From Glandiceps talaboti (Eukaryota > Hemichordata > Enteropneusta > Spengelidae): a DNA stretch of 64,000 nt. A program made the position numbers and the translations under genes. Shown here piece by piece: positions 1-11,937 of the stretch. A model generated the notes under the pieces. It saw nothing but the letters and a program-made list of their open reading frames with translations, searched no databases and was not told where the DNA came from. Every line of letters starts with the position of its first letter. Positions within the stretch are counted from its first letter, which is position 1. The stretch covers positions 35,001 through 99,000 of the forward strand of contig NW_027554296.1 in assembly GCF_964340395.1 (NCBI RefSeq). The letters are read 5' to 3'.

Positions 1-565
1 TTAATGTGTTTAAGTATAAGTAAGTAGAAGGTTAATACATGTAGTTGATATATATACTCAGACCACTATAGTCTACAGTTGTCTGAGATATATACAATGT
101 TTCCAAGCTGTTATGTTTTGTTTTCCCAAAGTGATGAACTGAAACTCAACACATCATGTTAAAATCAAAAGTCATACGAGTACACAATAATCGATGCATA
201 ATAAGCGGATAATTTACGAAAAAACAAATATGTACACCCCTTGACCTATCCTCTTACTGTAGCTTATCGAGTCTGAGATGGCTATTTCATTTCTCGTATG
301 GCTATTTTACTAAAATCATGAAATTGAGGGGCTTGAAATCATCAGACTTCGCAAACAAGACTATTTGCACCATACATTCTTAACTATCTAGCTGCATCCG
401 TTGGTCATGCGATGACTTCTGTTGCTGTCCGCTGTTTATATATTGTTTACATCATATGCATACAAGTCTCAAATCCAGTCTCAGATACCGTCTCACGTTG
501 GAATTCCTTCAAAATGAGAGTCTCTGACTCAGTCTCATTTATGGTTTACATGGGGTCTTATATGA
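1..565. other. AT-rich intergenic stretch
   Basis: No exon-like signal, long repeat or RNA gene was seen. A few short ORFs are open by chance. The run from about 470 to 535 repeats the short word GTCTCA irregularly. Confidence 0.5.
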
Positions 566-1040
566 TGTTAGATAGGCTGGTATTCCTGTATTTACCTTTA
601 TTCCATCGTTATTGCGTCTTTTACGTGAGTTTTTTTTTCCTGGGCGAACGCCTTTATACAGGAATACCAGCCTATCTAACATCAGATTTTCATCAGATTG
701 TTAGAAAGGCGTTCGCCCAGGAAAAAAAAACTCACGTAAAAGACGCAATAACGATGGAATAAAGGTAAATACAGGAATACCAGCCTATCTAACATCAGAT
801 TTTAATCAGATTGTTAGAATGGCGTTCGCCCAGGAAAAAAAAAACTCACGTAAAAGACGCAATAACGATGGAATAAAGGTAAATACAGGAATACCAGCCT
901 ATCTAACATCAGATCTTAATCAGATTGTTAGAAAGGCGTTCGCCCAGAAAAAAAAACTCACGTAAAAGACGCAATAACGATGGAAGAAAGGTAAATGCAG
1001 GAATACCAGCCTATCTAACATCAGATTTTAATCAGATTGC
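566..1040. repeat. 113-bp tandem repeat with one inverted copy at the left end
   Basis: Three to four direct units share the words GGCGTTCGCCCAG, a poly-A run, ACTCACGTAAAAGACGC and AATACCAGCCTATC. The GGCGTTCGCC word recurs at about 708, 821 and 935, giving a 113-114 bp period. Bases 566-658 hold the same unit as a reverse complement, so the array begins with a head-to-head pair that can fold into a long hairpin. ORFs across the array are low-complexity translations of the unit and are not regarded as genes. Confidence 0.85.
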
Positions 1041-2919
1041 AGTGATCACGGCTGCGGAAAACGTCGCAGAGATGTGTTCGAATAGCAACTCACGTGAACT
1101 GGCGATACATTCTTCGAGACTTTTAGAAGTCGAACATAGTTACTATGCACAACGAAAGTTGTCAATGTAAATAGAACGTGGAAATGTTGGACTGTTTTTT
1201 CAGTGATAGCAAAGTTATGTGGTTTATAGATCCACTTACATTACCTTGAAAATTATTTTCCCCAGACGAGCTTCTTTGTCCATATTAACATGTACTCAAG
1301 GTAAGATAGAAAGTCTTTTCTTGTCAAATAAGATATCCAAATCTATATCTTTTTCAAGACTGAATTCACTCATGTTATTCTCCAAAGTTCAGGTGCGTTG
1401 TTTGTGATATGCATTCCTTTGATCATACAGGTGATTAGTAATACCATTTATTAAGTTATTGATGACAAAGAGAAGTAGACTAAAGATTTACACACTCGTC
1501 ATTCTTAGTTGAAACTAAATATTTTCACTTGTCATTTTAATGTAAGATCTAACCGTATTTGTCTGAGAAGCAAAACTAGCCGAAGATTTTAAATTGTTTT
1601 TGTATTCATTTACTCTTGAACAATATAAAGTGTGAAATGTGGCCAGTAACTATAGTATGGTCAACCATGTGAAATACAATTATCACTGTGAGTATATTAT
1701 AGCTGTTAACAAAGACATACTTTAGTACTTGAAAGGCACTGTAACAAATGGATAACAATACACCATCTTATTATGTAAAACAAGAGCAACTTATATTGTA
1801 AACAACTGAAGTTACCAATAAAAATCTTATAAATATAAAAACAACCTATAGTATGGTCGTTCATATATTTATATGTCTGAATATACATTAACTGGGACCC
1901 CTCCAGATAAGAGAGTTGATTTGTTGTTTGTACTACAATGATAATACTGTCTTGTAAAACTGTTGCATATGTCAATGAGAGTCAAACAGTCAAAAGTGCA
2001 TGTGAGCAAGTAGAGTTTATTTTCGACAATTTAAATTTCTTGAAACATTTACTTTCGTCGAAAAATTGGAAGAAAAGTTCGTAAATCACCAACAAATTTC
2101 AACAAAAATGAAAACTTATCTGAATTAAATAATGTTAACATGAAATAGAAAATGTGTATTACTTCGAAATACTACAAATAAATAGTTAAAGATCCAACCC
2201 TCTCCTCACATCACATCACAACTAACAGTGGTGGCAGTGGTGGGATGCCAAAAAATCATATAAGAAATGCAATAAATAGATAATAGAAGATTGGTCATAG
2301 TAACATTTGACCCTCCCCTAATTCGATTTCATAAAATACTACACCCCACACCCCCAACCAAAATTCTCACTCGGTACCCCCGCCGGCCAAACTCTACAGG
2401 TATTAGTGAAGAAAAAGAATACTATTCTTAGCCTGTACGGCTTGGCATGGAGGAGTGGCTTGAAATTTTAGTGATAGAGATTTAAATGAAAGTCATCAAA
2501 AATCGCAAATATCTTAATTAATAAATCTAACTTCACAATTGTTACGTTTGTATTTTTAAAAGGCTAAATCTCACTTTTTTATTAAACAAGCAAGCTGGAG
2601 GCGAAGATTTTACATAATCTTTATCAACGAGTGCGGGCGCTGTTCAATGTATGTTGAACACCCATAAACCTGTGCGCTACACTGGGCGACGTACTCATAC
2701 TATAGTCTATGATGTTTTCCTAAATGATACGAATCCTGCTACTAGTACTACAGATGTATCAATATACGCTCTATACTATAAGACAATTTAAAGGTAGGGG
2801 AAATATATTCAAGACAAAAAATTGCAATATTTAGACTGTAGACAAGGAACACAACAAATTACGAAATACTACGCGGACATGAGCACTCCGTGACGACTGT
2901 ACGAACACATTTTATTAGT

Positions 2920-3205
2920 GTTCAAAGATCTTTTGAAAGTGACAGATGCCTGACCTGACGTAACACTTTTCAAAGATTCCAGACTGTTTCTCCAGGGCGA
3001 GACTCGGGGACTGCAATCCATGGATACATATTCTTCAATTTCCAATGCGAAATGTAGCTATAAACTCCAGAGTCTGACGACAGTACCGCAAGCAGCAATG
3101 GATAAAATTCTTCGAAAATGTAACCTCTTTATGTCATTTATGATTATGGTAACCCATATCTATGTTTTATTCTCGCCTCTCTCCAGGAAACCAGGAGACA
3201 GTTGA
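2920..3205 (+). pseudogene. Exon-like fragment with a premature stop (copy 1 of 23284-23559)
   Basis: The conceptual translation matches the open reading frame at 23284-23559 in duplication copy 2. Here a tryptophan codon (TGG in copy 2) is TGA, and small indels follow. The remaining open piece, from about 3020 to 3205, is 61 codons. A splice-acceptor-like TTTTATTAG precedes the homologous region. The protein is not recognised. It could be a decayed exon, or the copy 2 reading frame could be fortuitous. Confidence 0.3.
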
Positions 3206-3436
3206 ACATTCCGTTCAGTCAACTGAAATGCACGATTGACTACGTCAGAGACCCAGGTCCATGATATCTGAAGACGTCATCTGCGTAAAACCTGAAGTTG
3301 AAATGGATCATTGTGACAATACATATAAATGGATGCAGAAACATTTTAATACTATGTGTCTATGAGATTTAAGCTACCATTTGTGGCTATTTTATACAGT
3401 AACACAGAAAGTTTTTTTTTGCAGGAAAAAGCACAT

Positions 3437-3580
3437 AAGTAAGTAAGTGAGTGAGTGAGTGAGTGAGTGAGTGAGTGAGTGAGTGAGTTAGTTAGTTAGT
3501 GAACTGTGACAGACAGGCAGACAAACAAATAAACAAACACATATGTACGTACGTACGTACATACGTACGTACGTACGTAC
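3437..3580. repeat. GTGA and ACGT microsatellites
   Basis: A GTGA/GTTA run is followed by a short ACAAACAAAT-type run and then by a perfect ACGT run. The same set, with different repeat numbers, occurs in duplication copy 2 at about 23795-23915, so both arrays have changed length since duplication. Confidence 0.9.
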
Positions 3581-4368
3581 AGGCCTGTATAATACTATTG
3601 AAATAATATACTATGTTTCTATATATATACTATCTGTACAAACACCATTATAGGTATATTATGTCAATTATCATGACTATGAACCACTTAGAACAAGTTT
3701 ATGGCTTTCAATGAATAAAAAGAAGTAAAAAGAACTTTTACAAGTGACCATAATTCAGTAGGTCTCAGTAGGTGAAATGAATTACAAAATTTACATTTTA
3801 GCATTGAACCTAATCTGAATGACTATTTCCACAGTTGCAGTTGACCTCTAGGTGGCAGTATGATCACTGCAGCCAATTATAAATGTTTGGTACTGTGTGC
3901 CCCTATCTCTGGTTGATCTTGATTTTGGGATTACAGTGTCAGATGTTGATATCCTCTGTGATCTTTCTTAAAAATACATGCTAGAATGTGTCAATATAAA
4001 ATGGAAATGGAGTCCCAGTCAATGTTATGCTTGTATAGTATTGAGTGTTTAGCTAAAGGAACATCACATACACTATTGTGTGAGTGTAACATGATTATTA
4101 AATTGGCACAGGCTGACAATCATATATGTCTGTAAACATGAAAATACTTACAAAACCTTCAATGTACTTAATATTCTAGTATAATGTTAATGTTGATGTA
4201 TACCTTCTAATAGTGTCTATTACACACTATTACACCCGACGATCCTTCTGGTGAAACGGTCCGTAGTGTAATTCCACAATGTAATATCAGACTCGTCTTC
4301 TTTCATTTTTATGTATGATAGCTCTCCAAGGTGATCGAGCACTCTACTTGGCGAAAGAAGAATGAAAT

Positions 4369-4371
<3 letters not shown>

Positions 4372-4438
<67 letters not shown>
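4372..4438. repeat. (AT)n microsatellite at the 3' end of the LINE
   Basis: An almost pure AT dinucleotide run directly abuts the 3' end of the minus-strand non-LTR element. It could be the element's own simple-repeat tail, or a pre-existing target repeat, because a shorter (AT)n also sits at the other end of the insertion (about 7157-7171). Confidence 0.9.
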
Positions 4439-4441
<3 letters not shown>

Positions 4442-4443
4442 AT

Positions 4444-4449
4444 TTTATT
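4444..4449 (-). promoter_or_regulatory. Poly-A signal of the LINE
   Basis: AATAAA on the minus strand, a few bases before the element's 3' boundary with the (AT)n run and about 100 bp after the ORF stop. Its position fits the LINE's own 3' processing signal. Confidence 0.6.
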
Positions 4450-4549
4450 CCGTACTGTAGGCCATGGGCCTTAAATGTACATAACTGAACATAGAATAAT
4501 GATCATGATTACAGAGGTATGTTCAACATAGCTAAATTGACAAGTCAGC

Positions 4550-7156
4550 TTATGTAGAGAGATTTTCTTCCAAAAGCTGTTTACGTATTTTCATGGCAAA
4601 GAAAATAAATTTCGCAAGGTTTTGAATGATGAAGGTATTTGTTGACTGCATTAATAAGATAAATTTCCAATCATATGCAGGTGAGTAATAAAATTCAGAA
4701 ATAAACTTAGATCTAACAAGTTTGTACTTGGGGCACACAAGTACAAAATGGTACTCGTCCTCAATATCGTTGCACCCAAATGGGCAAATTCTTTCCTCGG
4801 GTGGTGTACCAAGATGTCTACCCTTTTCAATAGCAAGGTCGTGGGTTGACATTCTCAAACGTGATAAAGCATTTCTAAAGTGAGACAGTGGTATGCATTC
4901 TAAGTATTTTTCACATGTTAAATGTGTTTTAAATCTACAATACATTCGTAATTTAGGTGAAGTGTTTACATCAGAATGCCAATCCTGCATGTGAATATCA
5001 TGACATCTTTGTTTAAATAGCTGTAGAAAGTACTTGTCATTTTCAGTACGTTGCTTTTGCCAAATCTCAGCAAATCCATACTGGCAAAGTAGAGTTTTAA
5101 CATATAAACCCCAACAAGGGAATCCCTTTTCAGCTCTATCATATTGGTAACTGTAACAGTCCTTTACAATTTCAGAGATATCACTTTGGGTACACTTGAG
5201 CCAGTAACGAATTATCTGTACATTTATATATGGTCGGATAGGATATCGTCCCAGTTCACCCAGAGCAGCAATATTTGAAGTCTTACTACTAACCCCTAAT
5301 ATAAACTTACAAAATTTGTGATGAACTTTTTCTATGTCAGGGGAGGGGTGAGTACCCCAAATACCACTTGCATATAAAAGAATGGGTAAAATCTTACAAT
5401 CAAATATACGAAATGCCATGTCAGGTTTTAAACCTCCAAGCCTATGCAGTGTTATTTCCAAACTATGCAGTGCTGTACTTGCCTGGTCAGCGATATAAGT
5501 TTGGGCTTGGTACCAAATACCTGAACTAGAAAACATCACGCCTAAATAGTTATACTTTGAAACAACTTCAAATAGTTTACCGTTCCAAAACCACTTTTCG
5601 GATTTCTTTAGTGGACCACCCTTCCTAAAAACAACGATCTTAGATTTAGCTAAATTTACAGTAAGTCTCCACCTTTTACAGTAACCTGAAAGTCTATTTA
5701 GAAGTCTTTGTAACCCAATAGGGGTGCTGCTAAATAGCACTAAATCATCTGCATACAGTAAATAAAATAATTTTAACATATTTGCATACACAACAGTTTC
5801 AAATCCCTGATTAAGTGCATTTTCAATATCGTTTATGTAAAAACAAAATAGCAAAGGTGAGATGACGGAACCTTGTTGTACACCCACATTGATTTTGAAA
5901 AAGTCAGTAATACCATGTGGAGTTTTCACTGCCGCTTTGACTTGATTGTACATAGAGTGTAGAGACTGTAAAAGTTTACCTCTGATGCCAGCTTTGCCAA
6001 GCTTATAAAACAAGGAGAAGTGATGTATCCTATCGAAGGCCTTCTCATAATCAATAAATGCACAATAGAAACGACTTTTCAAGTGAAACACATATTTTTC
6101 AATAAGAGTACATAAGATGAATATATTATCAAGAGTACTTCTCTTTTTTCTAAAGCCACTTTGAGCCTCAATTATAGTATTGTACTTATCAAACCAATGG
6201 GTAAGTCTATCACATAATATTTGAGTGTAGATTTTACCTATGACATCAAGTAGCATAATGCTGCGATAATTACCCGGGGAGTCTTTACTTCCCTTCTTGA
6301 AAACAGGTGTAATCAGTCCAATAGACCACATACTAGGGAATACACCGCTATCAAGAACTTCATTGTAGAGAATATGTAACATATCAAAAATTTCGCGAGG
6401 GGCATATTTCCAAAACTCTGCAGGGATCCCATCTTGCCCTGGGGCTTTGTTATTTTTAAGTCTGTCAATACATTTCCGAATCTCTGCTAAAGTGATGGGG
6501 CAGTTTAGTTCGGAACAGTCGATACCCATACTATCTAGGTCGCCCATGTTTAGTTCATTTACATATCCCTGGACTGAGGAGAAGAACTCTCTCATTTCAT
6601 CATCGTCGGTCTGGTCGGCATCTTGTGTATTTGGATTAAACAGGCCCTCAAAGTAACTGAACCATTCATCCTGTGTAATTTTGCTTGAGATACTTTGCTT
6701 ATTTTGACGCAAACGTTGCCAAAACAGTCTAGAATTTTGTTGTTTTGATAGATTAATTAATTCATCACGTTTATGTTTCTGGTAGTCGATTTTCTTCTTA
6801 CTAATTAAAATTTTGTAGCTGGCTTTGATGCGTAGATAGTTCCTGAGGTTTTGACGGTTTCTACATTTTCTGAAGATATTTAGAGAACGGTACACTTCTC
6901 TTTTTGTCTGTCGACACTCATTATCAAACCAGGGGTTTTGTACATTAGCATGTGGAAGGCATTGAACTTTGACTTTCATTTCAGTACAACAGGTGTTAAC
7001 TAAATCACATAAAAGTGTAGTGGCATCATCAAGGTTTCCCTGTGCTATTTTATCATAGAATGAAAGACACATAAGGTTAACTTCATCTAATTGAAAATTA
7101 CTAGAATACTGTTCCAGCTTACTATGATCCCAACGCAGTTTGAATATATCAGGCAT
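4550..7156 (-). CDS. LINE ORF2-like reverse transcriptase, endonuclease missing
   Basis: An 868-residue frame. Residues 60-160 are the basic linker that normally follows the endonuclease in LINE ORF2. RT motifs occur in order: NKAPGQDGIPAEFW (236-249), AFIDYEKAFD with the first catalytic Asp (366-375), GVQQGSVISPLLF (425-437) and the catalytic YADD box (468-471). A C-terminal cysteine-histidine motif, C-x3-C-x7-H-x4-C, spans residues 791-808, as in many CR1/L2-like proteins. The product would copy element RNA at a nicked target, but the endonuclease that makes the nick is absent, so this copy cannot move by itself. The first ATG at 7156 is simply the first in-frame Met after the truncation point next to an AT run. 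There is no host function and no neighbouring operon-like partner. Confidence 0.92.
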   Translation of the reverse strand: MPDIFKLRWDHSKLEQYSSNFQLDEVNLMCLSFYDKIAQGNLDDATTLLCDLVNTCCTEMKVKVQCLPHANVQNPWFDNECRQTKREVYRSLNIFRKCRNRQNLRNYLRIKASYKILISKKKIDYQKHKRDELINLSKQQNSRLFWQRLRQNKQSISSKITQDEWFSYFEGLFNPNTQDADQTDDDEMREFFSSVQGYVNELNMGDLDSMGIDCSELNCPITLAEIRKCIDRLKNNKAPGQDGIPAEFWKYAPREIFDMLHILYNEVLDSGVFPSMWSIGLITPVFKKGSKDSPGNYRSIMLLDVIGKIYTQILCDRLTHWFDKYNTIIEAQSGFRKKRSTLDNIFILCTLIEKYVFHLKSRFYCAFIDYEKAFDRIHHFSLFYKLGKAGIRGKLLQSLHSMYNQVKAAVKTPHGITDFFKINVGVQQGSVISPLLFCFYINDIENALNQGFETVVYANMLKLFYLLYADDLVLFSSTPIGLQRLLNRLSGYCKRWRLTVNLAKSKIVVFRKGGPLKKSEKWFWNGKLFEVVSKYNYLGVMFSSSGIWYQAQTYIADQASTALHSLEITLHRLGGLKPDMAFRIFDCKILPILLYASGIWGTHPSPDIEKVHHKFCKFILGVSSKTSNIAALGELGRYPIRPYINVQIIRYWLKCTQSDISEIVKDCYSYQYDRAEKGFPCWGLYVKTLLCQYGFAEIWQKQRTENDKYFLQLFKQRCHDIHMQDWHSDVNTSPKLRMYCRFKTHLTCEKYLECIPLSHFRNALSRLRMSTHDLAIEKGRHLGTPPEERICPFGCNDIEDEYHFVLVCPKYKLVRSKFISEFYYSPAYDWKFILLMQSTNTFIIQNLAKFIFFAMKIRKQLLEENLST

Positions 7157-7174
7157 ATATATATATATATAGTT

Positions 7175-7325
7175 AGTTTTGGTAATTCTGGAACTCTTTC
7201 TTTGTTGTAACTCGGAGTTTCACGCATCGTGTGATCATCAGACAATGTTGTCAGTTGTTTGATGATCGCACGATGCGTGAAACTCCGAGTTACAACCAAG
7301 AAAGAGTTCCAGAACTACCAAAACT
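7175..7325. repeat. Long near-perfect hairpin (66-bp arms)
   Basis: The left arm 7175-7240 and the right arm 7260-7325 are reverse complements with only a few mismatches, around a loop of about 19 bases. The arms contain CTCGGAGTTTCACGCATCG. A related sequence with ACTCAGAGTTTCACGC occurs at about 28515, so it is probably part of a dispersed family. Such an inverted repeat may be a foldback mobile element or an end of one. It sits immediately beside the 5' truncation point of the LINE. Confidence 0.9.
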
Positions 7326-7642
7326 ATTGCGCTCTGCCACTGCGGTATAGAGCACTGTCTTAGCAGATTGACACTCACCAAGTTATATATATATATATAT
7401 CTGTTTGTCTGTGTGTGTGTGTGTTTTAGATAAAAGTATAAACAAAGCAGATAATTCTTTGTCATGATTTGGCTATACTTTCATCTTTCAACAAAACTTT
7501 GTCCCAATTTTATTTAAATTACAGTCCAGTTGTTGAAAATCTAACATTTTAAAGCTGCACTGGCTGGAGTTGGTCAGTTATTTTCATACATTACCAGTCT
7601 AGTTCCTGACGACCGTGTTCCAATTTTATCCAACGTTTATAA

Positions 7643-8200
7643 GGGACAGGAGGTTTTTAACTCTAAAAAGTCATTTTTGAGACTATTCAGACATTTTCAG
7701 AAAATAATTTCCAAGCTTTACAAGACAGCACCAACATGTAAAAAGCAACTAAATCAGGTTGAAATATTTTTGAAATATAGTTTGATAGGATCTTGACAGT
7801 AAGAGGTAGGGGGAAGATCTTGAGACTGAGATGTGTACACCTCATGTGGGGGAGGGGGTCCTATGGGGTCTCCCACTAGAAGCCCTGGAGGTTTTTTGAG
7901 ACTATTCTGACCCTTTCAGACAATAATTTCCAAGTCTTACAAGACAACACCAACATGTAAAAAGCAACTACATAAGGTTGAAATACGTTTGAAATATACT
8001 TTGAAAGCATCTTGACAGTAAGAGGGGAAGAGCTTGAGACTGGGATAAGTCCACCTCACGTGGGGGTCTGAGGGGGGTCATTGAAGAAAGGATTTTTTTC
8101 TTCCATCACAATCTAAAACACAATGACCCCCCCCCCCCCATTTACAATTTTCAAAACAGCATGACCCCTCTACTGTCAATTTCAAAAACTGACCGGTCCC
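7643..8200. mobile_element. Internally deleted copy of the TTA-target DNA transposon
   Basis: It starts with GGGACAGG and ends with ACCGGTCCC, the two terminal motifs of the 2,034-bp element at 21120-23153. Its interior repeats parts of that element: the unit containing CTTGACAGTAAGAGG, and near the right end the words AAAACAxxATGACCCCC. Most of the left terminal repeat and the interior are missing. The flanking triplets differ (TAA left, TTG right), so no target duplication survives. It has no coding capacity. Confidence 0.8.
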
Positions 8201-10017
8201 TTGGAATGTTTAAAAAAATGTTTTGTTAGGTCCAAACTTATTTTTATTTATACTAACATAATATTGTACACTGTGTACAGTATCACATCACCTGCCGATC
8301 AATTATTTTTGTAGCTATATACACAATAAATAAAATCAAATTGATTTTATGGTCCATACCCAAAACTCAGTACCCTCAGTGGTAATCATGATTTCAACCT
8401 GTTTCTGTACTGCTTATGGATAATGATGACCACTATAATTGTTGGTGTTTTAACAGTTTTCAGTCAATGTGTTGTGGTTGTCTGATCAAAGAAATGATAT
8501 GTTTTGTACAAAATATATGTTTTATGTTTTGTACATTTTATGATGCAAAATGATATTTGAGTCTGTCAACTTAATAATTAATTATTTCTATTTCAAGGGA
8601 TGCATTCAGCTATCCAATGGCTATTTGTACAATTGCATCTTATTTACATGTATTTATAGACAATGTACAAACCAAGTTATTGTGTTCAAACAGAAAATGT
8701 AGATATACCCAATCATTCTGTCTGGACCACCTGTGTCTATGTCACTGGATGAAGTGCTAAAAATACAAATCAAAACCTTTCAATCCCCATTAATTATGCC
8801 AATATTTCATAAATTATGCCGGAGAAGGTATAAATATGTTATTCTTCCATATTTTCCTTCAATCAAAAGGAAAATACTCATGAACCAAGAGTTTTGTCAC
8901 TGATCATCTTCAGACTCTTGACAAGGCCCCTTAGGTCACTCGTGTTTTCCATGGCTGAAAGAAGAAATATTTGGGAAATAAATATCTAATTTTCCCATTT
9001 AAAATATTTACATCTTGTTATCTGTAATACACAAACTTGAATCAACTTTGTCATTTACAGTAATCGATATAAGATATTTATCTAATCTTGAAGAAAAACA
9101 TACACCAAGAATGACATTTGTGGAAGTTTTAAATTTGTAAATTTTAGTTTAAATTAACAAATCATTTAAATAGCATTTTGATTATTTGAAATTGTATAGA
9201 ATATGTTTGAATTATTACTGTGATCACCCTTTTATTAAATCATATTCATGGAACAATTATATGTGCAATATGCTGGTAAATCCATTCTATTTTAAGTTAC
9301 ACTTCATGTATATACATGCATGTATGACTGAACACCAAGTTTGGATTCTGCAATTCAATTACTTGTATAGTAGTTGCATAGTATTATAGAGTGCTCTGGA
9401 CACCTCCCTACATGAGCATGCACCAAAAATTACCCCAACTGCACATGTACCTACAAAATGTTATAGAGACATAGACTCAGTTTGATTATTTTCAGGTATT
9501 GATTGCTATTGAGTAGGACTCCCATGAGGCAATGCTTGCCCATCACAAGGAGCTAACGTGAACAGTGAATAAGGAGAAAGTTTCAAATATGTATTTCTAG
9601 GCAACTGTGCATAACATAAGTGATATAAAATCATGAAGTGACTTCAGATTACAGTGTTTATATACAAAATGCCTTTATTTCCATTAGTAGAAACTTGCCC
9701 TTTAGTTTACCCCCCTTAATGCATTGGATAATAACCCTTGGATGGTAATCTCACATTGTAATCCCCAATCTCACTATAAATGGGGCAGTACATTTGCAAA
9801 CAGGACATTTGGTTATGAGGTGTACACATCATATTTATTATTGTTTTATAGTTTAAAGATAGTCAGCCAAGTAGTGAAAAGGAGATAATACCGACTCCAT
9901 CACATGGCATCTATAGATCTGGCTATAAGGGCAAAACTTTTTTCAACAATATTAGTAATTTGTGGAGGAAATCTGTTGGAGAATTCAACATTCTGAAAAT
10001 TGGTAAAAGTTGGATTC
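8201..10017. other. Intergenic, no gene seen
   Basis: AT-rich sequence without an ORF that looks coding and without an obvious repeat or RNA gene. A 67-codon ORF at 9186-9389 has no supporting feature. Confidence 0.5.
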
Positions 10018-10384
10018 AATTCCAACACTTCTTGCAATAGTACTAGTGCTATTGCTGGGTGCGAGTATTCAATTCCCACATTTCTTACAATAGTGCTATT
10101 ACCGAGTGCTAGTATTCAATTTCCACATTTCTTGTAGTAGTGCTATTACCGAGTGCTAGTATTCAATTTCCACATTTCTTGTAGTAGTGCTATTACCGAG
10201 TGCTAGTATTCAATTTCCACATTTCTTGTAGTAGTGCTATTACCGAGTGCTAGTATTCAATTTCCACATTTCTTGTAGTAGTGCTATTACCGAGTGCTAG
10301 TATTCAATTTCCACATTTCTTGTAGTAGTGCTATTACCGAGTGCTAGTATTCAATTTCCACATTTCTTGTAGTAGTACTATTAC
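10018..10384. repeat. 47-bp minisatellite, about 8 units
   Basis: Units contain GTGCTATTACCGAGTGCTAG and ATTCAATTTCCACATTTC. The central five or six units are nearly identical; the outermost units on both sides are diverged, as expected from unequal exchange in the array centre. Confidence 0.93.
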
Positions 10385-11607
10385 CAGGGGCTAGTCAATA
10401 GCCGTAGAGCCATATTTTAAGTACGATCATTATTTTGTTGGGACTAACTTTGTTGACATCTTCAAGACAATGGGTATTTTCACCCAAATATTTATCCCCA
10501 ATGGACGAAGCCCGGTGATGAAGTAGGGGTTGGGGGGGGGGGGGCTACTGTATTTGGTCAAATGCACATGTCCATGTGTCTGTTTGTGTGTGCATGCATG
10601 CATCCCTCTATCATTGTATACTCACCTGTATTTCATACAAAGGTGTGCAGCCCAAGTTGAAAACATCTACCAATCTACTTGATCAATTGTTAGGGGTTCC
10701 AGTCACAAACAGACCCATCTTGGGGAAATCTTCCGATTATTCACCTTTATTATGTTGATGTGAAGATTTGTCCAAAGCAATGCCATGGGATGTCAGAAAC
10801 AGTAATCCACATATGCAGGCTACTTTGACATTGGCAATAATGGTTGAATGGCGGCTATATTTATCGTCAAATTTGACATTTTGTGCACTAACCCAGACTG
10901 TACTAGCAGTTTAATACATAGAAATCAAAATTAAATTACTTAACCAGTGTTATTTATAATGAGCTTCAAGACCTTGACATTGCTTTTTTTTGGTGACCTT
11001 GCCAATGATGACAAAATTTTGATCATATTTGTCACAACAAATTCAGCATTAACTTGTAAGTTGAAATACTGGTGACTGTCTTTGATGAAGACTTATGAAA
11101 ATTTGTCACTGTATCAATAACTTTCAGATGAATATTTGAGGCTACATCATTTTTCATCTGCATTATTGACATTACAAATCAATTGTAGATGAACAACAAA
11201 AAGTTAGTAAAGAATTTATAGATGACACTTACCATTCATAGCTGTTAGGTGTAGGTGATGTATATTTGATATTCTGCAGACGTACTATGTAATAGATATT
11301 GCCTTGAAATACACAGCCAGATACGATAGTACTTTCTCTTGGTCATTATGCCAACAATTATTTAGACTGAGAATGTAGTCATACTCGTATGGTAATTCTG
11401 GCAATATGGTCCCCTGGATTTTGAAGAGTTTGATATTTAATTTTATTACATAAATTTTAGTTTAATTTTAGCACATTTTGACTTCTGATGATAAAACTTC
11501 CTCTTGGAAAATTTCTTGATGTAAATAGTATCGAATTCACTTTATTTCTGTATGTTATTTTGGTATGCTTTACCATGCTTGCTATGGCATGTTGTTATGC
11601 AATATAA

Positions 11608-11638
<31 letters not shown>

Positions 11639-11905
11639 ATAATTGATAATTTTTTAACGTTTGTGGTGAAATTGATTAAATGATTGATAGCTCTATGAGC
11701 TCGGTGGAATTTGGGCAGCATTCAAAATTGATTACTCTAAAATCCATATTATCTAGTCAATGCTAGGGGTATCATTGCAGCCAACGCAACTCATTGTCGC
11801 CAATTCGACTCACCATACAAGCGGACACCTGATTCAACGTTTTTCTTTATTTTCATGGGGAGGGGTAACACACATACACATAATGCTTAACAGCAAATCA
11901 TGAAT
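10385..11905. other. Intergenic; G run and ATTG microsatellite
   Basis: There is a poly-G run at about 10530 and an ATTG tetranucleotide run at about 11608-11640. No coding signal was found. Confidence 0.5.
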
Positions 11906-11937
11906 AGAGTTATAATGGAATGTGCCATTATAACTCT
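11906..11937. repeat. Perfect 13-bp stem-loop
   Basis: AGAGTTATAATGG, six bases, then its exact reverse complement. It could be a miniature foldback sequence or a structured RNA element. No transcript context is visible. Confidence 0.7.

Larger units (their letters stand above)
1052..4209. repeat. Segmental duplication, copy 1
   Basis: This block is collinear with 19596-24517 in the same orientation, with only scattered substitutions and small indels. Landmarks shared in order include GATGTGTTCGAATAGCAACT, the GTGA microsatellite and the end word TACCTTCTA. Copy 1 lacks the 2,034-bp transposon found in copy 2; its uninterrupted target is at 2781-2800. Copy 1 also has 196 bp (about 1663-1858) absent from copy 2 and bounded by the direct repeat CTATAGTATGGTC. 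No intact gene is visible inside. Confidence 0.93.
4439..7156 (-). mobile_element. 5'-truncated non-LTR retrotransposon (LINE)
   Basis: A minus-strand insertion with an open reverse-transcriptase ORF, a short 3' UTR of about 110 bp, a poly-A signal just before the 3' boundary, and a simple-repeat tail. The 5' end is cut in the linker between where the endonuclease domain should be and the RT, so no apurinic-type endonuclease is present. This is the usual result of incomplete target-primed reverse transcription. The 868-codon frame has no stop or frameshift, so the insertion is fairly young. The clade (L2, CR1, Jockey or RTE-X type) cannot be fixed without alignment. Confidence 0.9.

Noticed and set aside
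4210-4350. GGTGAAACGG phrase near the LINE as a possible hammerhead ribozyme
   Set aside because: The CTGANGA core and matching stems could not be found.
10018-10384. Possible CRISPR-like repeat array
   Set aside because: The 47-bp units are contiguous with no unique spacers, in eukaryotic DNA: a minisatellite.
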